Positions 46,273 to 57,684 are shown, counted from the stretch's first letter. The stretch: 64,000 nucleotides of DNA from Dolomedes plantarius (GCA_907164885.2 OU015498.1:123820727-123884726), one strand, 5' to 3'. Made by a program: numbers and translations. The notes: generated by a model not told the origin, from the letters alone.

Positions 46273-46436
46273 GGGCCTGTTCTCATAGAATCCATCAGCG
46301 TCAGCGTTATTCGTATTGACGCAATTTAAATCAATCACAGGTCTGAGCTATTTCGTTGCTAATCGTTTGGAGGTTTTTAATTGGTTAAATATATTTCAAT
46401 ACGAGTAACGCTGGCGGATTCTATGTGAACAGGCCC
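46273..46436. mobile_element. Harbinger-type MITE 1
   Basis: GGGCCTGTTCTCATAGAATC at the left and its complement ending GAACAGGCCC at the right, with arms of about 50 bp. Compare MITE 2. The TWA duplication is not clear on the left. Confidence 0.72.
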
Positions 46437-46668
46437 TTAGTAACTTTGCGAAAACTGCGTACTAGTTTTATTATTGCATGGAAGATTTACATCGCATAAA
46501 TTATAAAGAATTGTGAAAATGGAGAGCACATAAAAACATGTAAAATAATGAGTATTTATTTATTTTTATATATATATGCTAAAACAGTGGTTCTTGACCG
46601 TTTGTTGATCAGGGATCATTTGTCGAAAAAAAAAATCATTGGGGATCATCTCCCAAACAACCCTTTTA
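46437..46668. other. Spacer with a hAT-like terminus
   Basis: CAGTGGTTCTTGACC near 46586 resembles the terminus of Charlie-type hAT elements. No matching right end was located with confidence. Confidence 0.35.
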
Positions 46669-46833
46669 GGGCCTGTTCACATAGGAGTCCGTTGCGTTGC
46701 GTTAAGACGAAAATAAACCAATCATAGGCAAACGATTAGCAATGAAATTCTTAACGCCTATGATTGGTTTATTTTCGTCTCAACGTTATCTTTTCCTTAA
46801 CGCAACGCAACGGACTCCTATGTGAACAGGCCC
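46669..46833. mobile_element. Harbinger-type MITE 2
   Basis: GGGCCTGTTCACATAGGAGT and its complement form arms of about 60-70 bp including repeated TTGCG blocks. TTA flanks both sides (46666-46668, 46834-46836), the usual Harbinger target. Confidence 0.85.
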
Positions 46834-47179
46834 TTAGAGCTTTCGCCCGTTACGTGAACATAATATTGCTTTAGAAAAGCATTGATCGTTAAAACGAAAA
46901 AAATCTGAAATGTATAAAAACATTCGAAATCATCCAACTATGCGCCAAGTGTTTGCACACAAAGCGTAAAACAACCGATTTCCAAAGAAACCTTCCAAGT
47001 TTCTTTAAATATTGCGTTTGGAACACGTGAAAAGTAATTTTAAAATTAAGTTGATGTTATTTGGTAAACATTTCGACTGGTTTCACTAATCAAAAAATAA
47101 TGGCTTTCAAGTTAAAAATCATCGAAATTGTTCTCTATGCGTGTTAGCATGGGGCGTGACCAGTTCTGGTCTCCGAGGA

Positions 47180-47250
47180 TGAAAGTGACGTCACACTCCG
47201 ATGGTGTATAGCTCCAAAATACAAATCGTAAATTTCAACGCATGCGCAGA
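47180..47250 (+). promoter_or_regulatory. Candidate EXD2 promoter elements (CRE and NRF1-like), copy B
   Basis: TGACGTCA at 47186-47193 and GCATGCGCA at 47240-47248 are both retained from copy A within otherwise diverged upstream sequence. Confidence 0.45.
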
Positions 47251-47553
47251 TTTTGGATGACCGTATCGGTAAGATGCTCTAACCATGATAGAACACGAGG
47301 GAAAATGCGGATGCTCGTATGTTGTTTTGAACATCTCAGGCTCTTGTAGATGCATGTTTTGTTATCAAATTTAAAAACCGACGTGTATAAGGGGAAGGCT
47401 TGATCCTTGAACTTCGATTCGACAGAATAACAAGTATTAAATTTGAAATTTTTGTCCGAATTAAAAATTGATTATTTTCAATAACTCAGTATATTTGAAA
47501 CTAACAGATTTGTTACATGATTATGCTATTTTTTCCTGTATTTGTTAGGAGAT

Positions 47554-49233
47554 ATGTCACTATATCAAAAGCATTCTTTTAAATTGACGTTTCTAGTTGC
47601 TACTACTGGAATTGTCTTAACTAAATATTTACTGAGAAAGTTTCTCAGTTATAGTCAGAAACCTAAATGTGTAATTATTCAGACCATTGAAGACTGGAAT
47701 ATTCACGAAGATGAAATTTTACGTAGATTTAAAAAATCTGGAATTATTGGTATTGATTGCGAGTGGGTTACAACTGGTAGCAGTCGCAAACCGGTATCCC
47801 TTTTACAGTTAGCCGATAGTAGTGGATTTTGTGTTTTGATTCGGTTATCTTGTATTCCTGTGTGGTTAATGCCCATTGGGATCAGTGAATTATTAAGAGA
47901 TAGAGACATTTTAAAAGTAGGTGTTGGTGTAAATGAAGATGCTAATAAATTATTTCATGATTATTGCTTAGAAGTTCAAGGTTTTATTGATTTACGTTAT
48001 TTGACAAGAGACTTGAATGAACTCCAGGGAAAGTCTCTAGGATTGAAATCACTAGCTAAAGAGATTTTAAATTATGATTTAGATAAAAGTTATTCCTTAC
48101 GATGCAGCGATTGGGATGCAGAAGATTTGAGACCTGATCAAATTAAATATGCAGCAGATGATGCAATAGTTGCTGCAAAATTATTTGAAAATGTAAAATC
48201 TAGGAAAAATAGTTGGTTTAGTTTTAACTCATGCTTTCATGAAGATGTTATGATATATACGGATATACCCTTTAAACAAACAACTGATAATAACAATGTA
48301 AAAAAAAATTCTTCAAGGCAATCAGTTATTAAGTTTAAAACAAGATATAGTAAACCACGCCAAAGACCAATGTATGACAACTGTCAACTTGTTGCACCAG
48401 ATGGTGAAACCCTTTGCAGTTGTGATAAAAGGAAAGCTGAGTGGTATGTATTTAAAGGTTTAGGTGATATTATTAGTGAAGAACCATTTGTAGTAAGGCT
48501 AAACTTTGAACCTTCAGGACGCCCAAAATTAGATAATATATTTTACACTATGGAGAAAGTAAATTGCTGTGTAGTATGTGGAAAAACTGATAACTATCAT
48601 CGTAAACTTGTTGTACCATCAGAATACAGAAAATTCTTTCCAGATTTAATGAAAAAAAATTTATCGCATGATGTATTGCTGTTATGTGTAAATTGTCATA
48701 AAAGAAGTAATATATTAGATCAGATAATGAGATCAAAACTTGCAGAGCTATGCAATGCACCCTTGGTTAATGGCAAAAATGCAAAATATAAATTTGATGG
48801 CGAATTAGCAAGAGTTAGATCAGCTGCCTCAGCTTTGACGCATTCTGGTGAAAAAATACCCGATTCTCGTAAAAAGATACTCGAAAAAATTATAATGGAT
48901 TATTTTAAAGTTGAGACTGTGACAGAAGAAGTTTTGCAAGAAGCTTATGATCTTGATGTTAGTACTTTAAATAAATCTTTTGTACCTCATGGTTTAAAAG
49001 TATATCAATATTTTTGTGAAAATGGGGGCTTAATTCAATTTGAGAAGATGTGGAGACAGCATTTTTTAGATTGTATGCAACCGAAATATTTACCAACTAT
49101 GTGGTCAGTAGAACATAACCATAAACGTTTAGCATTACAAGTTGTTAATCAAGAACGGGACATTGATTTTGATGCATCCATTCTTGGCTTTGATCCAGAT
49201 TTCTTAAAAGAATTAGAAAATTTTCAAGATTAA
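47554..49233 (+). CDS. EXD2: EXD2, 3'-5' exonuclease domain protein, copy B
   Basis: This is an intact 559-codon frame, one residue longer than copy A (a small insertion near residue 250). Membrane anchor, ExoI (GIDCEWV), ExoII (VGVGVNEDANKL), ExoIII (KYAADDAIVAAKLF) and the C-x2-C / C-x2-H pairs are all preserved. ATG 47554 follows the same TTAG acceptor (47547-47548). By my count the first 207 codons differ from copy A by one amino acid and five silent changes, while the remaining about 352 codons differ by about 36 amino acids and 23 silent changes. Both copies look capable of coding, so this is a recent paralogue rather than a retrocopy: the upstream intron and flanks are duplicated too. 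Confidence 0.92.
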   Translation: MSLYQKHSFKLTFLVATTGIVLTKYLLRKFLSYSQKPKCVIIQTIEDWNIHEDEILRRFKKSGIIGIDCEWVTTGSSRKPVSLLQLADSSGFCVLIRLSCIPVWLMPIGISELLRDRDILKVGVGVNEDANKLFHDYCLEVQGFIDLRYLTRDLNELQGKSLGLKSLAKEILNYDLDKSYSLRCSDWDAEDLRPDQIKYAADDAIVAAKLFENVKSRKNSWFSFNSCFHEDVMIYTDIPFKQTTDNNNVKKNSSRQSVIKFKTRYSKPRQRPMYDNCQLVAPDGETLCSCDKRKAEWYVFKGLGDIISEEPFVVRLNFEPSGRPKLDNIFYTMEKVNCCVVCGKTDNYHRKLVVPSEYRKFFPDLMKKNLSHDVLLLCVNCHKRSNILDQIMRSKLAELCNAPLVNGKNAKYKFDGELARVRSAASALTHSGEKIPDSRKKILEKIIMDYFKVETVTEEVLQEAYDLDVSTLNKSFVPHGLKVYQYFCENGGLIQFEKMWRQHFLDCMQPKYLPTMWSVEHNHKRLALQVVNQERDIDFDASILGFDPDFLKELENFQD

Positions 49234-49760
49234 ATGCCTATGATATTTTTTGATTAAATTATAGTTTTTATATTATAAATGACATTATTGTTTTGTGTTT
49301 TAAGAAAATTGTCTTTGTAGTAAAAATAAAGTGGAATATACAGCTTTTTTTATATATCTTAAGAAATTAACATTAATTATGTATTACATAGAAAAACTGT
49401 TAATACCTTCAGATTCATTTTGTTTAATTTAAATCTACTCACAATAATAGTTATTCTGTGTAAAAATTCAAAAATTGTGTAACATTATATGATTTTAGAT
49501 TTTTAAAGAATGTGTTGTGAAATACACTTTGGAGTATATTTTGTTTAGTCTAAAAAAATAAGACATACTTGTAATTATTTTATCAGTGTATTGCAGTCAT
49601 GCAATATAAACAGCTATGTAACAGAATGAAGATTTTATTTATGTAATGTACCCTTTGTGTAAGAATTCTTCAAAGTACATTCTGGTCTATATTTTAGTGG
49701 AGGAGGGTATGTAGGTTTGTTGTAATATGGAACAATTATTTGAGTGTTATTATTTTCAAC

Positions 49761-50585
49761 AGTCTAAACATCTGGTAATGGATGTGCATTGGGACTGTTA
49801 TTAACAATAAGCATAAAAATTATATTTAGAAATGAAATGGTTGATTTCAGTAAACTTGTACACCAGAAAACTTTATCCTGTATTATTTTTACTACTTTGA
49901 CAAAAAAATTTTGGCTCTTTTTTTCTGTAATGTCTTCAGCTTCTGGTCTATGAATCAAAAACATGCTGTTCATGCAAAAAAAAATTCAATAAAAAGTTAC
50001 CAATAAAAGCTACTCACTTTTACTTGTGTTTAATATAATTTCTGGCTTTTGCTATCAATGTAAATAACATTGTTCTCATAAAAGAGGCAGATTGTCCTTC
50101 ATTTACTAACATACATAAAGGGTGTCCCAAAATTCACACAATATTTGAATTTTGTGCCATTTGTGTGATAAAGTGTTGCCAACGAGAAAAAAGACTGTGG
50201 CAGCTGTCAGTTCGGGGTTAGTCAGTCTAAACACTTGGTAATAGATGTGCAGTGGGACTGTTATTAACAATGATAAGTATACAGATTATATTTAGAAATG
50301 AAATGGTTGATTTCAGTAAAACTGTACACCAGAAAAATTCATCCTGTATTATTTTTAATACTTTGACAAATAAATTTTGGCTATTTTTCTGTTATGTTCT
50401 TCAGCTTCTGGTTTATGAATCGAAGACATACTGCAAAAAAATAATCCAATAAAAATCTACTGATGTTTACACAATTTTATTGGTGTTTGATATAATTTCT
50501 GGCTTTTCTTATCAAAGAAAATAAGTAACATTGCTGTCATAAAAGAGGCAGTTTGTCCTTCATTTACTAACATACATATAATATT
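49761..50585 (+). repeat. Local tandem duplication in copy B
   Basis: The unit starts AGTCTAAACA at 49761 and again at 50224. Unit 1 is about 463 bp and unit 2 about 360 bp; copy A has the unit once (from about 19074). Unit 1 ends inside the left part of the mariner-type MITE, and unit 2 lacks the MITE. Confidence 0.8.
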
Positions 50586-51310
50586 TGAAGAAAGTGTTGA
50601 AATTCAATATATGATCGAATTCAGTAACCAAATTAATAAATTTCATCAATTAATAGATGAGTTTTAAAAGGATGATGTTTTTTCAGTTGGCTAATTATTA
50701 TTATTGTGATGGTTATTGTGGGTACTGATATGTTTATCTCTTAAATTTGATAGATAAATTGTAATTGGGCTGTAGTTCTGCAATTTGAAAAAAAAGAAAA
50801 AAAAAAGGCAATGAGGTAACTATGTATTTTGAAGTTGACTTGCCAAATTTCATTGATGTAATAATAGTGATGTTAAATCAGAAAAAACACAACCTCTAGA
50901 TGTTTAAATATTAATGAAAACAGTACAACTATTTTAGTAAATATATTTAATATTCATACAGGATGATAGCAATGTGATGAATGTGTTTACAGATAAAATG
51001 TGTTTACATCTTTTATACAGAAACCTTTTGTTTTTTTGCTGCTGGCTCTTCTGATAATAATGGAACACTGAAGTTTGGTATCTGTAAGTATATAATAGAG
51101 TGAATGATATATTGTTTTGAATTAAGGAAAAATGCAACTTCTATGCTTAAAAAATTTTTACATCTATGCCCATACATACTCATTTCTAATACACAGACAA
51201 AATTAACAAAACACTTAATCATATTGTGATAAAAGAGATGAATTACTGATATATCAGTAGCCTAAAATAAATGCTCATGATATTTCCCATAACTGTATAA
51301 TACATAATAT

Positions 51311-53451
51311 GAGCTATTATTTTTGAAATAGGTTAAGTCCATTTTTTCATGTATCGAGATATTTAAAGGTTTGCATTTCAATGAATTTTAAAATATTGGC
51401 AAACGTTAATCAATTTGAGTGATGTTTTTAACACTATACACCTTTTAAATTTTATTATGAAATAATTATTAAAATTCTTTAAAAAAAAAAACCCGATTTT
51501 TTTAGCTCTATATGGACTTATACCACTTTCAAAAATAACAATATAAAAAATAAAAATAAATGGAAATTTAAGTCCATATTTTTTTTTATACATTAGCTTG
51601 ACTGAAATTGATCTTTAAAAATAAAAATTAAAATGAAGACATGTAAGTACACAAATAACCAAGTTTATTAAGAAATAATTTTAGTTATACTAAAAAGACT
51701 ATATAAATAAACAAGTGTAAAATGTAAATTACTTCGTTTGGGATATGGAAGGGCCTTGTGTAGCTCAAATGAAAATGTGAAATATTTATCTAGGTTCACT
51801 GATGCTAAGTTTTGATCTTCATTTAAAGTTTTTCTAGCCAATTCTGCATTACTTAAATGTATGCTATGTTCTTCTAAAAGGTTGCTTTAATTTTCATACT
51901 TGGCAAATCGCATTTTTAACACGTATCTTTATGTGGGTGATGAAAACTTAAATTAAAATGATTCTTAAAAATTTTCCTTTATAGTTACTCGCTGAGAAAT
52001 GCTGTATTGTTCTCTTCACGCTTTTTGACATGTAAGTTGTACATTTTTCTTAAGTTCAAATCAGAACTCAGGAATTTTCTGTTTGGATTATTAGAACGTG
52101 TGTAATGGCTTCCATTGTGTGAAAAAGTTTTTATATGATCTTTTACAGCATCCACAAGTTCCTCATCACTGTTTCTGCAAGATCCTTTCATTTTTTCACA
52201 TAAGTCTTTTCCTATTACCTTTGCTTTGAGAGCCCTAAATAGTCTGCCTATAGATATATCAAATGTTCTTATAAAAAATGTTTACATACTGCAACGCTTT
52301 CCTTTTCAATATTTAAAAAGTATTTATAACTACAATCTCTGGCTGATCCCTTAAAATTTCTACCTCATCTTCTTTTTACTGGTGTATGCTGAGTAGATGC
52401 ACACAAGTATGTATTTTGTTTGTTAAAATCCCATATTCCCCCCCCCCCCCCAAAAAAAAATTAAAATAAAATAAAAAGGTATATTCGATCTCTCTCTGTA
52501 ATACGATTCTTGCACACTTCCACACATTTGCAATCCTTATTTTTGAATGTCTTTGCAAGAAGAATATTTCCAATTTTTTTATAATATTTTTTGCCTTTCT
52601 TTCTTTTGCATTTCCTAATTTTATAATCATTATTTTCATAATGTGATCGAAAATTAGTAACGTCGTCTTCGTCGTTGAATCAGTTAATTCCAAAATTCTA
52701 ATCCTCTTCTTAGTTTGTAGCAATCTTGAATTAATATTGCTCAAACTGCTTTCCTCATCCGATTCATAAATTCTTCTTTTTCTAATATTCATGGGTCTTA
52801 TTTCTATAATAAAAAAAAACCCCTCCAATTTTCCCACAAAAAAATTAATTACTCTTACTTACCAACATCACTATGAGACCAAATTGACATATTATCGTCT
52901 TTTTTATAGGTATGTGAACTCATTGTAACAACTGTATGAAATATTATTTATCTAAAACTTTGATTTTCTGCTTTAATAACAATTATATTTAAGTAATACT
53001 CATGCTGCAATCTATTAGTATAAGAAACACAAACCAAACAGTAGGACTTGCGAAAGAAAACCAAACAAAATCAATGAAATTCTCACCATTTCATCAGAAC
53101 AATAATACCGTTATCTTGTTAATGATGTTGTTTTTAAGACACTAGCACTAGCTAAGTAATATCTGCTAAAGCGTAGTGTACACTAAAATCGTAATAATCA
53201 ATAATAATTGCAATAAGCAAGTTCTTTTAATTACAATTATTAAGAATGGACTTATTCCACTTTCAGAAAAAATATTTTTGCAATAACATTTTATAGCCAA
53301 ACTTCTTTTGTTTACTTTATGAGAAAATCATACTCCATTGAAAGTATGATTATAAATATGATGAGAAGGTGTCTATATCTTACCAAAATTACCTTTAACT
53401 CATTTTTTTTTTTAAAAAGTGGATTTATACCACTTTCAAAAATAATAGCTC
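51311..53451 (-). mobile_element. Unclassified DNA transposon specific to copy B
   Basis: The inverted ends GAGCTATTATTTTTGAAA (51311) and the complement TTTCAAAAATAATAGCTC (ending 53451) are flanked by ATAT. Copy A has the empty site at about 27150-27165. GGACTTATACCACTTTC-like subterminal repeats occur near 51511, 53249 and 53421. Broken frames lie on the minus strand. Confidence 0.8.
51985..52837 (-). pseudogene. Broken transposon protein of unknown family
   Basis: The upstream frame (52376-52837) includes MNIRKRRIYESDEESS, then basic low-complexity sequence. The downstream frame (51985-52191) includes DAVKDHIKTF, NRKFLSSDLNLRKMYNLHV and a truncated end. Similar proteins occur in many arthropod genomes as uncharacterised transposon products. 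The DDE residues cannot be identified and the C-terminal part is absent. Confidence 0.5.
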
Positions 53452-54452
53452 ATATATTGAAAGGAAGAAATAAAATAAGAAAAACACCATTATTCACCCT
53501 CTTTTTTTTTCTTGCTTGGGGGGGGGGGGGTAATAACCTATAACAGGACTTGTACCATGGATTTTGAAATCTTAATATAGCATAAAGCAAGAGAGAGAAA
53601 TCTGACATCATATCAAACTGATACTGTATAAATTAAGTCTGCAAGGGTTGACAAGTTTCATGTGTTATTAATTAAAGATATTGAAACTAGTCTCAACCTA
53701 ACATTTTTTCCTCATTATAAGCTTATTCATATAGTATACTTTTTTTTAAAAAGTATGACTTTAAACATTACACTCTGTGATAAACTGTACTCCTCACACT
53801 AGTCATGTATCTTGTTTAATTCAAGTAAAACAAAATTGTTTACAATATTAACAAAAATGTTTTTGAAAACAATTTAATAATTAAAACTCGTATCCAAATA
53901 ATATAATAAAATAACTATTATAATTAAAAACATTTATCAGAAAAATAATCATAAAAATTGCTGCACTTCAGTAAGACTGAAGTAAACATAAAATCACATT
54001 ATCCAATCAGAAGTAACTAAAAAACTGTTTCAAAGTATAAAATTCAATACAGCATAAAGCTGTACCTTTCTTTGGTTTAGTAACAGCCCTTAAAGAACCT
54101 TCTCGTAAATTTTGAAATGCTGCTACTAAAACTGCTTTTCATTTTCAGTTCACTAACATTTTTTAAGATGGGTATTCATAATAGGCAGTTTGTCTGAAAC
54201 TAGCCTAATGACATTGTGACTAGGCTCTTTCATTTTTGTTCCCCTCCCCCTTCTTGCTAAATAGAAAATCAATACATTAAAACCTATACTTTTAGATCAT
54301 AATGAACAGATCTGGCTTAGCAAAGGAAAGTTTTAAACTATTTAGATTGTTCTTGGCCAATTTTTATTACTTTTTTTCAGTACAGGTAATTTATCATTCT
54401 GAAGTTAATAACTTTAATTTGCTTAGTCTTGAGGTATCATTATTCTGAGGTA

Positions 54453-54966
54453 CAGGTAGCCCTCCTACAGCACGGTATCTTACAACACGGTTTCACTCTA
54501 ACACGATAGGATAAATTGCAGGAACCCTCGTATAACACCGCAACCCGTAATACGGTTTCGCTCTACCACAATAAAAAAATTGCAAAAACTTTACTACAAC
54601 ACTGTACTTATACGGCACTAGATAACATGATTTTTGTTTAACACATTTAAAAACTAAATTACCTTAAAATAATGACAGGAAGGAATGATGAACTGTAGTG
54701 GCTTTACATGAAAATGTACAAACAAATTATAATTTATTCATTTATAACTCTATTCCGATGTCATAGCGGAAGTCGCCATGCACAAACTTATTACATAAGA
54801 AGAGCATTACAGTGAACTTGAAAGTTGTTTATATGGAATTTATAAAAAAAAAGTTTGTTTTTAATAAGTTTTCGGAACACAACCCCCCTTTTTGTACTGG
54901 CTCTGGGTCTCATACAACATGGCATTTTCTAGGAACCTATCTACTGTGTTATAGGAGGGCTACCTG
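54453..54966. mobile_element. Tigger-type MITE specific to copy B
   Basis: CAGGTAGCCCTCCTACAGCA at the left and its complement (ATAGGAGGGCTACCTG) at the right are flanked by TA. Copy A lacks it near 33828. Repeated AACACGGTTTC/CTCTA-type blocks follow the left end. Confidence 0.85.
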
Positions 54967-55243
54967 TATTATTATTCTGCAATTCATAAAAATGCTTCTC
55001 ACATTACACTAAGTGACTTTGCCTAATATTCTCCACCTACTGATATACACTTTAAATCATCTTGTATTTTAATAATAATTTCCTAAATAAATTACAATTG
55101 AATCCATCATAATGATAATTAAACTATAATAAATAGCATATTTTCATAATAAATCAAGTAATTTCTAAAAGTGCATAAACAATTCTTGAACTCCTAACCT
55201 ATTAAATCTTTTAAGACTGTAAAATAGGATCATATTGACTTAC

Positions 55244-55366
55244 TTGAGGTTTCACAAGCTTTAGAACTGTTTTCTGATGTTGAACATTGCTTCTGTCTAT
55301 ATGAAGCTGAACTGTTACTGGATCAAACTGTGTGAGAACAACTCCATTGGCACTTTGAGATGGTAC
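55244..55366 (-). CDS. DIS3: DIS3, exon encoding the end of the S1 domain
   Basis: This 41-codon exon, VPSQSANGVVLTQFDPVTVQ and following, ends KLVKPQ and matches the C-terminal end of the S1 RNA-binding domain of exosome RNase DIS3/RRP44. The acceptor is TTTCAG at 55367 onwards. The exon is called to 55244 because CAA is followed by a perfect GTAAGT donor. If unspliced, the frame continues only 10 codons to a stop at 55211. The true last exon would then lie further left and was not found. Confidence 0.85.
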
Positions 55367-55482
55367 CTGAAAGAATTCCTCATTAATTGGTTTCATTAAG
55401 AAAAAAGTTTGTGTTAAACCTACTTTATATATAATCAGTATAAGTAATTGAACATCAATACACAGTATAAAGCTCTCCTGAC

Positions 55483-55517
<35 letters not shown>

Positions 55518-55518
55518 G

Positions 55519-56030
55519 GGCTCAATTATTTGAGGCGGAATGCACCAGAACAGTATTCTGTTACCTCTCTTTAGTAAAGAGAAAAAATTACTATAGTTAA
55601 AGACATTTATTTAATCACATATTACTCTGTTGTTAGTGAGTAGGCTTGGCCTACTATTTGTTATTGCAACAGTTTCTGGCCTGTTGTTTGTAAAGATCAA
55701 AGGATCTCCTCTTCAGCTTTTTTACCTAGCTAAGTATGCTGACTCTTGGCTTGTGTCTGGACACTATTCAGCATTAGCCAACAAGAGTAAGGAGAGGTCA
55801 AGAGACAAGAAATATGATGAAAACATGAAGTTTTGGACAATCTTTTACGATGGGCAGACAACTTAAACAATCATGAAACTGTGATTTTTTACTGCTTTTA
55901 TTATTTTACTATAACACATTTTTGTACTTGTTTTGCAAAATAAAATTTGGAATTAAATAAAATGTTCAAATTTTTGTATAACTAAAGATTTTTTTTTCAT
56001 GCCAATAATTTGGAATACCCCACACACACA
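55519..56030 (+). other. DIS3 intron with an unrecognised frame
   Basis: CAGGGCTCAATTATTTGAGG at 55519 and CCAATAATTTGGAATACCCC near 56010 may be the ends of a MITE. Between them a 78-codon plus-strand frame (to 55866, TTG at its first codon) has a hydrophobic start and a KSKERSRDKKYDENMKFW stretch. It is probably a transposon relic, family not recognised. Confidence 0.35.
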
Positions 56031-56125
56031 CCAGAAGGTTACAGTTCCGGGACCTCTATTTCTAGAAATCGAGCACTGTATGTATGTATGTATATATATA
56101 TATATATATATCAAGCTTTGCTTAC

Positions 56126-56287
56126 CTTCTCATCATATTCAAAAACGACGGCATCATTCTCCTTATTTAATGAACTGAGATATAGAGTACACTCAAGGCC
56201 AAATCGAGGTAGAAGAATTTGAAGAGCATTTTCCCTAACAAATAGTATGTAGCCTTCTTCTTCAATAACTTTATCCTTGAAAAATAT
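56126..56287 (-). CDS. DIS3: DIS3, exon encoding the S1 domain
   Basis: A 54-codon exon, phase 0 at both ends, between acceptor TCTTATAG and donor GTAAGC. It encodes IFFKDKVIEEEGYILFVREN and LPRFGLECTLYL, the C-terminal OB/S1 fold that helps DIS3 grip RNA. The Phe-Gly-Leu-Glu pattern is typical of S1 domains in RNase II enzymes. Flanking introns hold repeats but leave the splice sites intact. Confidence 0.9.
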
Positions 56288-56765
56288 CTATAAGAGAAAG
56301 AAAGAAATTTATGTATAATAGTATATGAAATTGATAGAAAGCGCACCTAAAAAAAAGAAGTTGATTTTAGTGCATTCAATATGTTTTAATATGTTAATGC
56401 CCTTATGTTAGACATGCATTCCTACCATTGTGACACAGAATTTACAAAACAGTTAATATAAAGTTGAGCTCTAGCTATCATATGAATATTAATTTAAGAG
56501 TCTAAGTAAAAATTCTTAACAGTAACTTTGACCATTGTTATTTTTGTAAAGCAATGAGTATCTTGCTATTTACCTTTTGGTATCTTATGACTTAAGTAGG
56601 GGACAACACGAAGAATGTAAATAATTCAACATGAAATAAAACATATAAAGAGGGCATAGACTGCCAAACAAATTAACAGAAAACCTACCCTAGCATTGAA
56701 AATTTTAACTTTTCTAATTTAAGATTACGCAGTTGCAACAAATCCTCATACTGAAAATGGACAAA

Positions 56766-57059
56766 TATAACTAAAAGTAAAATAATTCAACAAAGCAAGA
56801 TAATTATTAGCAGGAAGATGGCCTTGGGATGTCTTTTGGTTAGCTGCATCTATTCAGAAAGTTCACCCTTGAGGTAACTGATTTGGTTAGGCCTCCTGAT
56901 GACGAGACCAATCGGTTACCTCAACATATGGTTTAGTTCCATTACTGTTACAGAATCTTGCATTATGGTGCGTTGAATCCTAAGTGCATGATTTCTGTTT
57001 ATTTTTTCTTTCTGCTAATAATTATCTTGCTTTGTTGAACTATTTTACTTTTAGTTATA
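56766..57059. repeat. Long inverted repeat (probable MITE) in a DIS3 intron
   Basis: Arms of about 48 bp (56766-56814 and 57012-57059) are complementary with about one mismatch. A second, inner palindrome uses TTGAGGTAACTGATTTGGTT and its complement near 56870-56940. The structure fits a fold-back MITE. Confidence 0.7.
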
Positions 57060-57522
57060 TTAAGTAGGGGACGTTATATACACGCTTAAAAGACATGTCT
57101 AATTAGTTCAGCATTTAGAATTTAACTCCACCCATCCTCCAAATAAAAAAAAATAAAATTATCATAGTCAAAATTAACTGTTTGGTTTGAGAATGATAAA
57201 AATGCTGGATATTAAAGAAAAACTAGATTTTTCTGTAGCACATACAGGGATAAAAGAACAATTATTTTTTCAATGTAAAGAGCTGCAAAACTACTCTGAT
57301 ACAAAAATATATTACTATGATTCTACATTTAGTAGTTCCAAACATGTAACACTGAGCATTAGTATGTTGAAATTTAGAGGTTAGACACAACACTTATAGG
57401 AATAAAAGATGTGGGAGAAAGTGCTTCCAATAAATAAATAAATAAATAACATTTTATACAAAAAAAAAAGGAGTTTTTGTAGTTTCAGATTGTATTAGAA
57501 ATGACAAACTGTAATAACTTAC

Positions 57523-57600
57523 ATGTGTATATAAATTGACTGATGCTCGTCCACAGTACTGAGCTTGTTTATGTCGATAATTTATGTTATTACATATTTC
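57523..57600 (-). CDS. DIS3: DIS3, short exon after the RNB signature
   Basis: A 26-codon exon, phase 0, reading EICNNINYRHKQAQYCGRAS and ending LYTH. It lies between acceptor TTTTGTAG and donor GTAAGT. In DIS3 this helix follows the RNB signature and leads into the S1 domain (INxRHKxAQxxxRAS is conserved in the family). Confidence 0.9.
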
Positions 57601-57684
57601 CTACAAAATACAAAAATTACTTAAAATTAGAAACATCATTAGGGTAAAAAGACATTTATGTTTAGCTTATTTAATTTTAGATAC

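Larger units (their letters stand above)
47032..55150 (+). repeat. Segmental duplication, copy B (contains EXD2)
   Basis: It aligns in order with copy A (16279-34005). It lacks the four large insertions of copy A but carries its own: a DNA transposon at 51311-53451, a MITE at 54453-54966 and a local tandem duplication at 49761-50585. The end is near AATAGCATATTTTCATAATA. Confidence 0.92.

Noticed and set aside
57187..57384. Plus-strand frame in a DIS3 intron
   Set aside because: Short, AT-driven and antisense to DIS3, with no conserved pattern.
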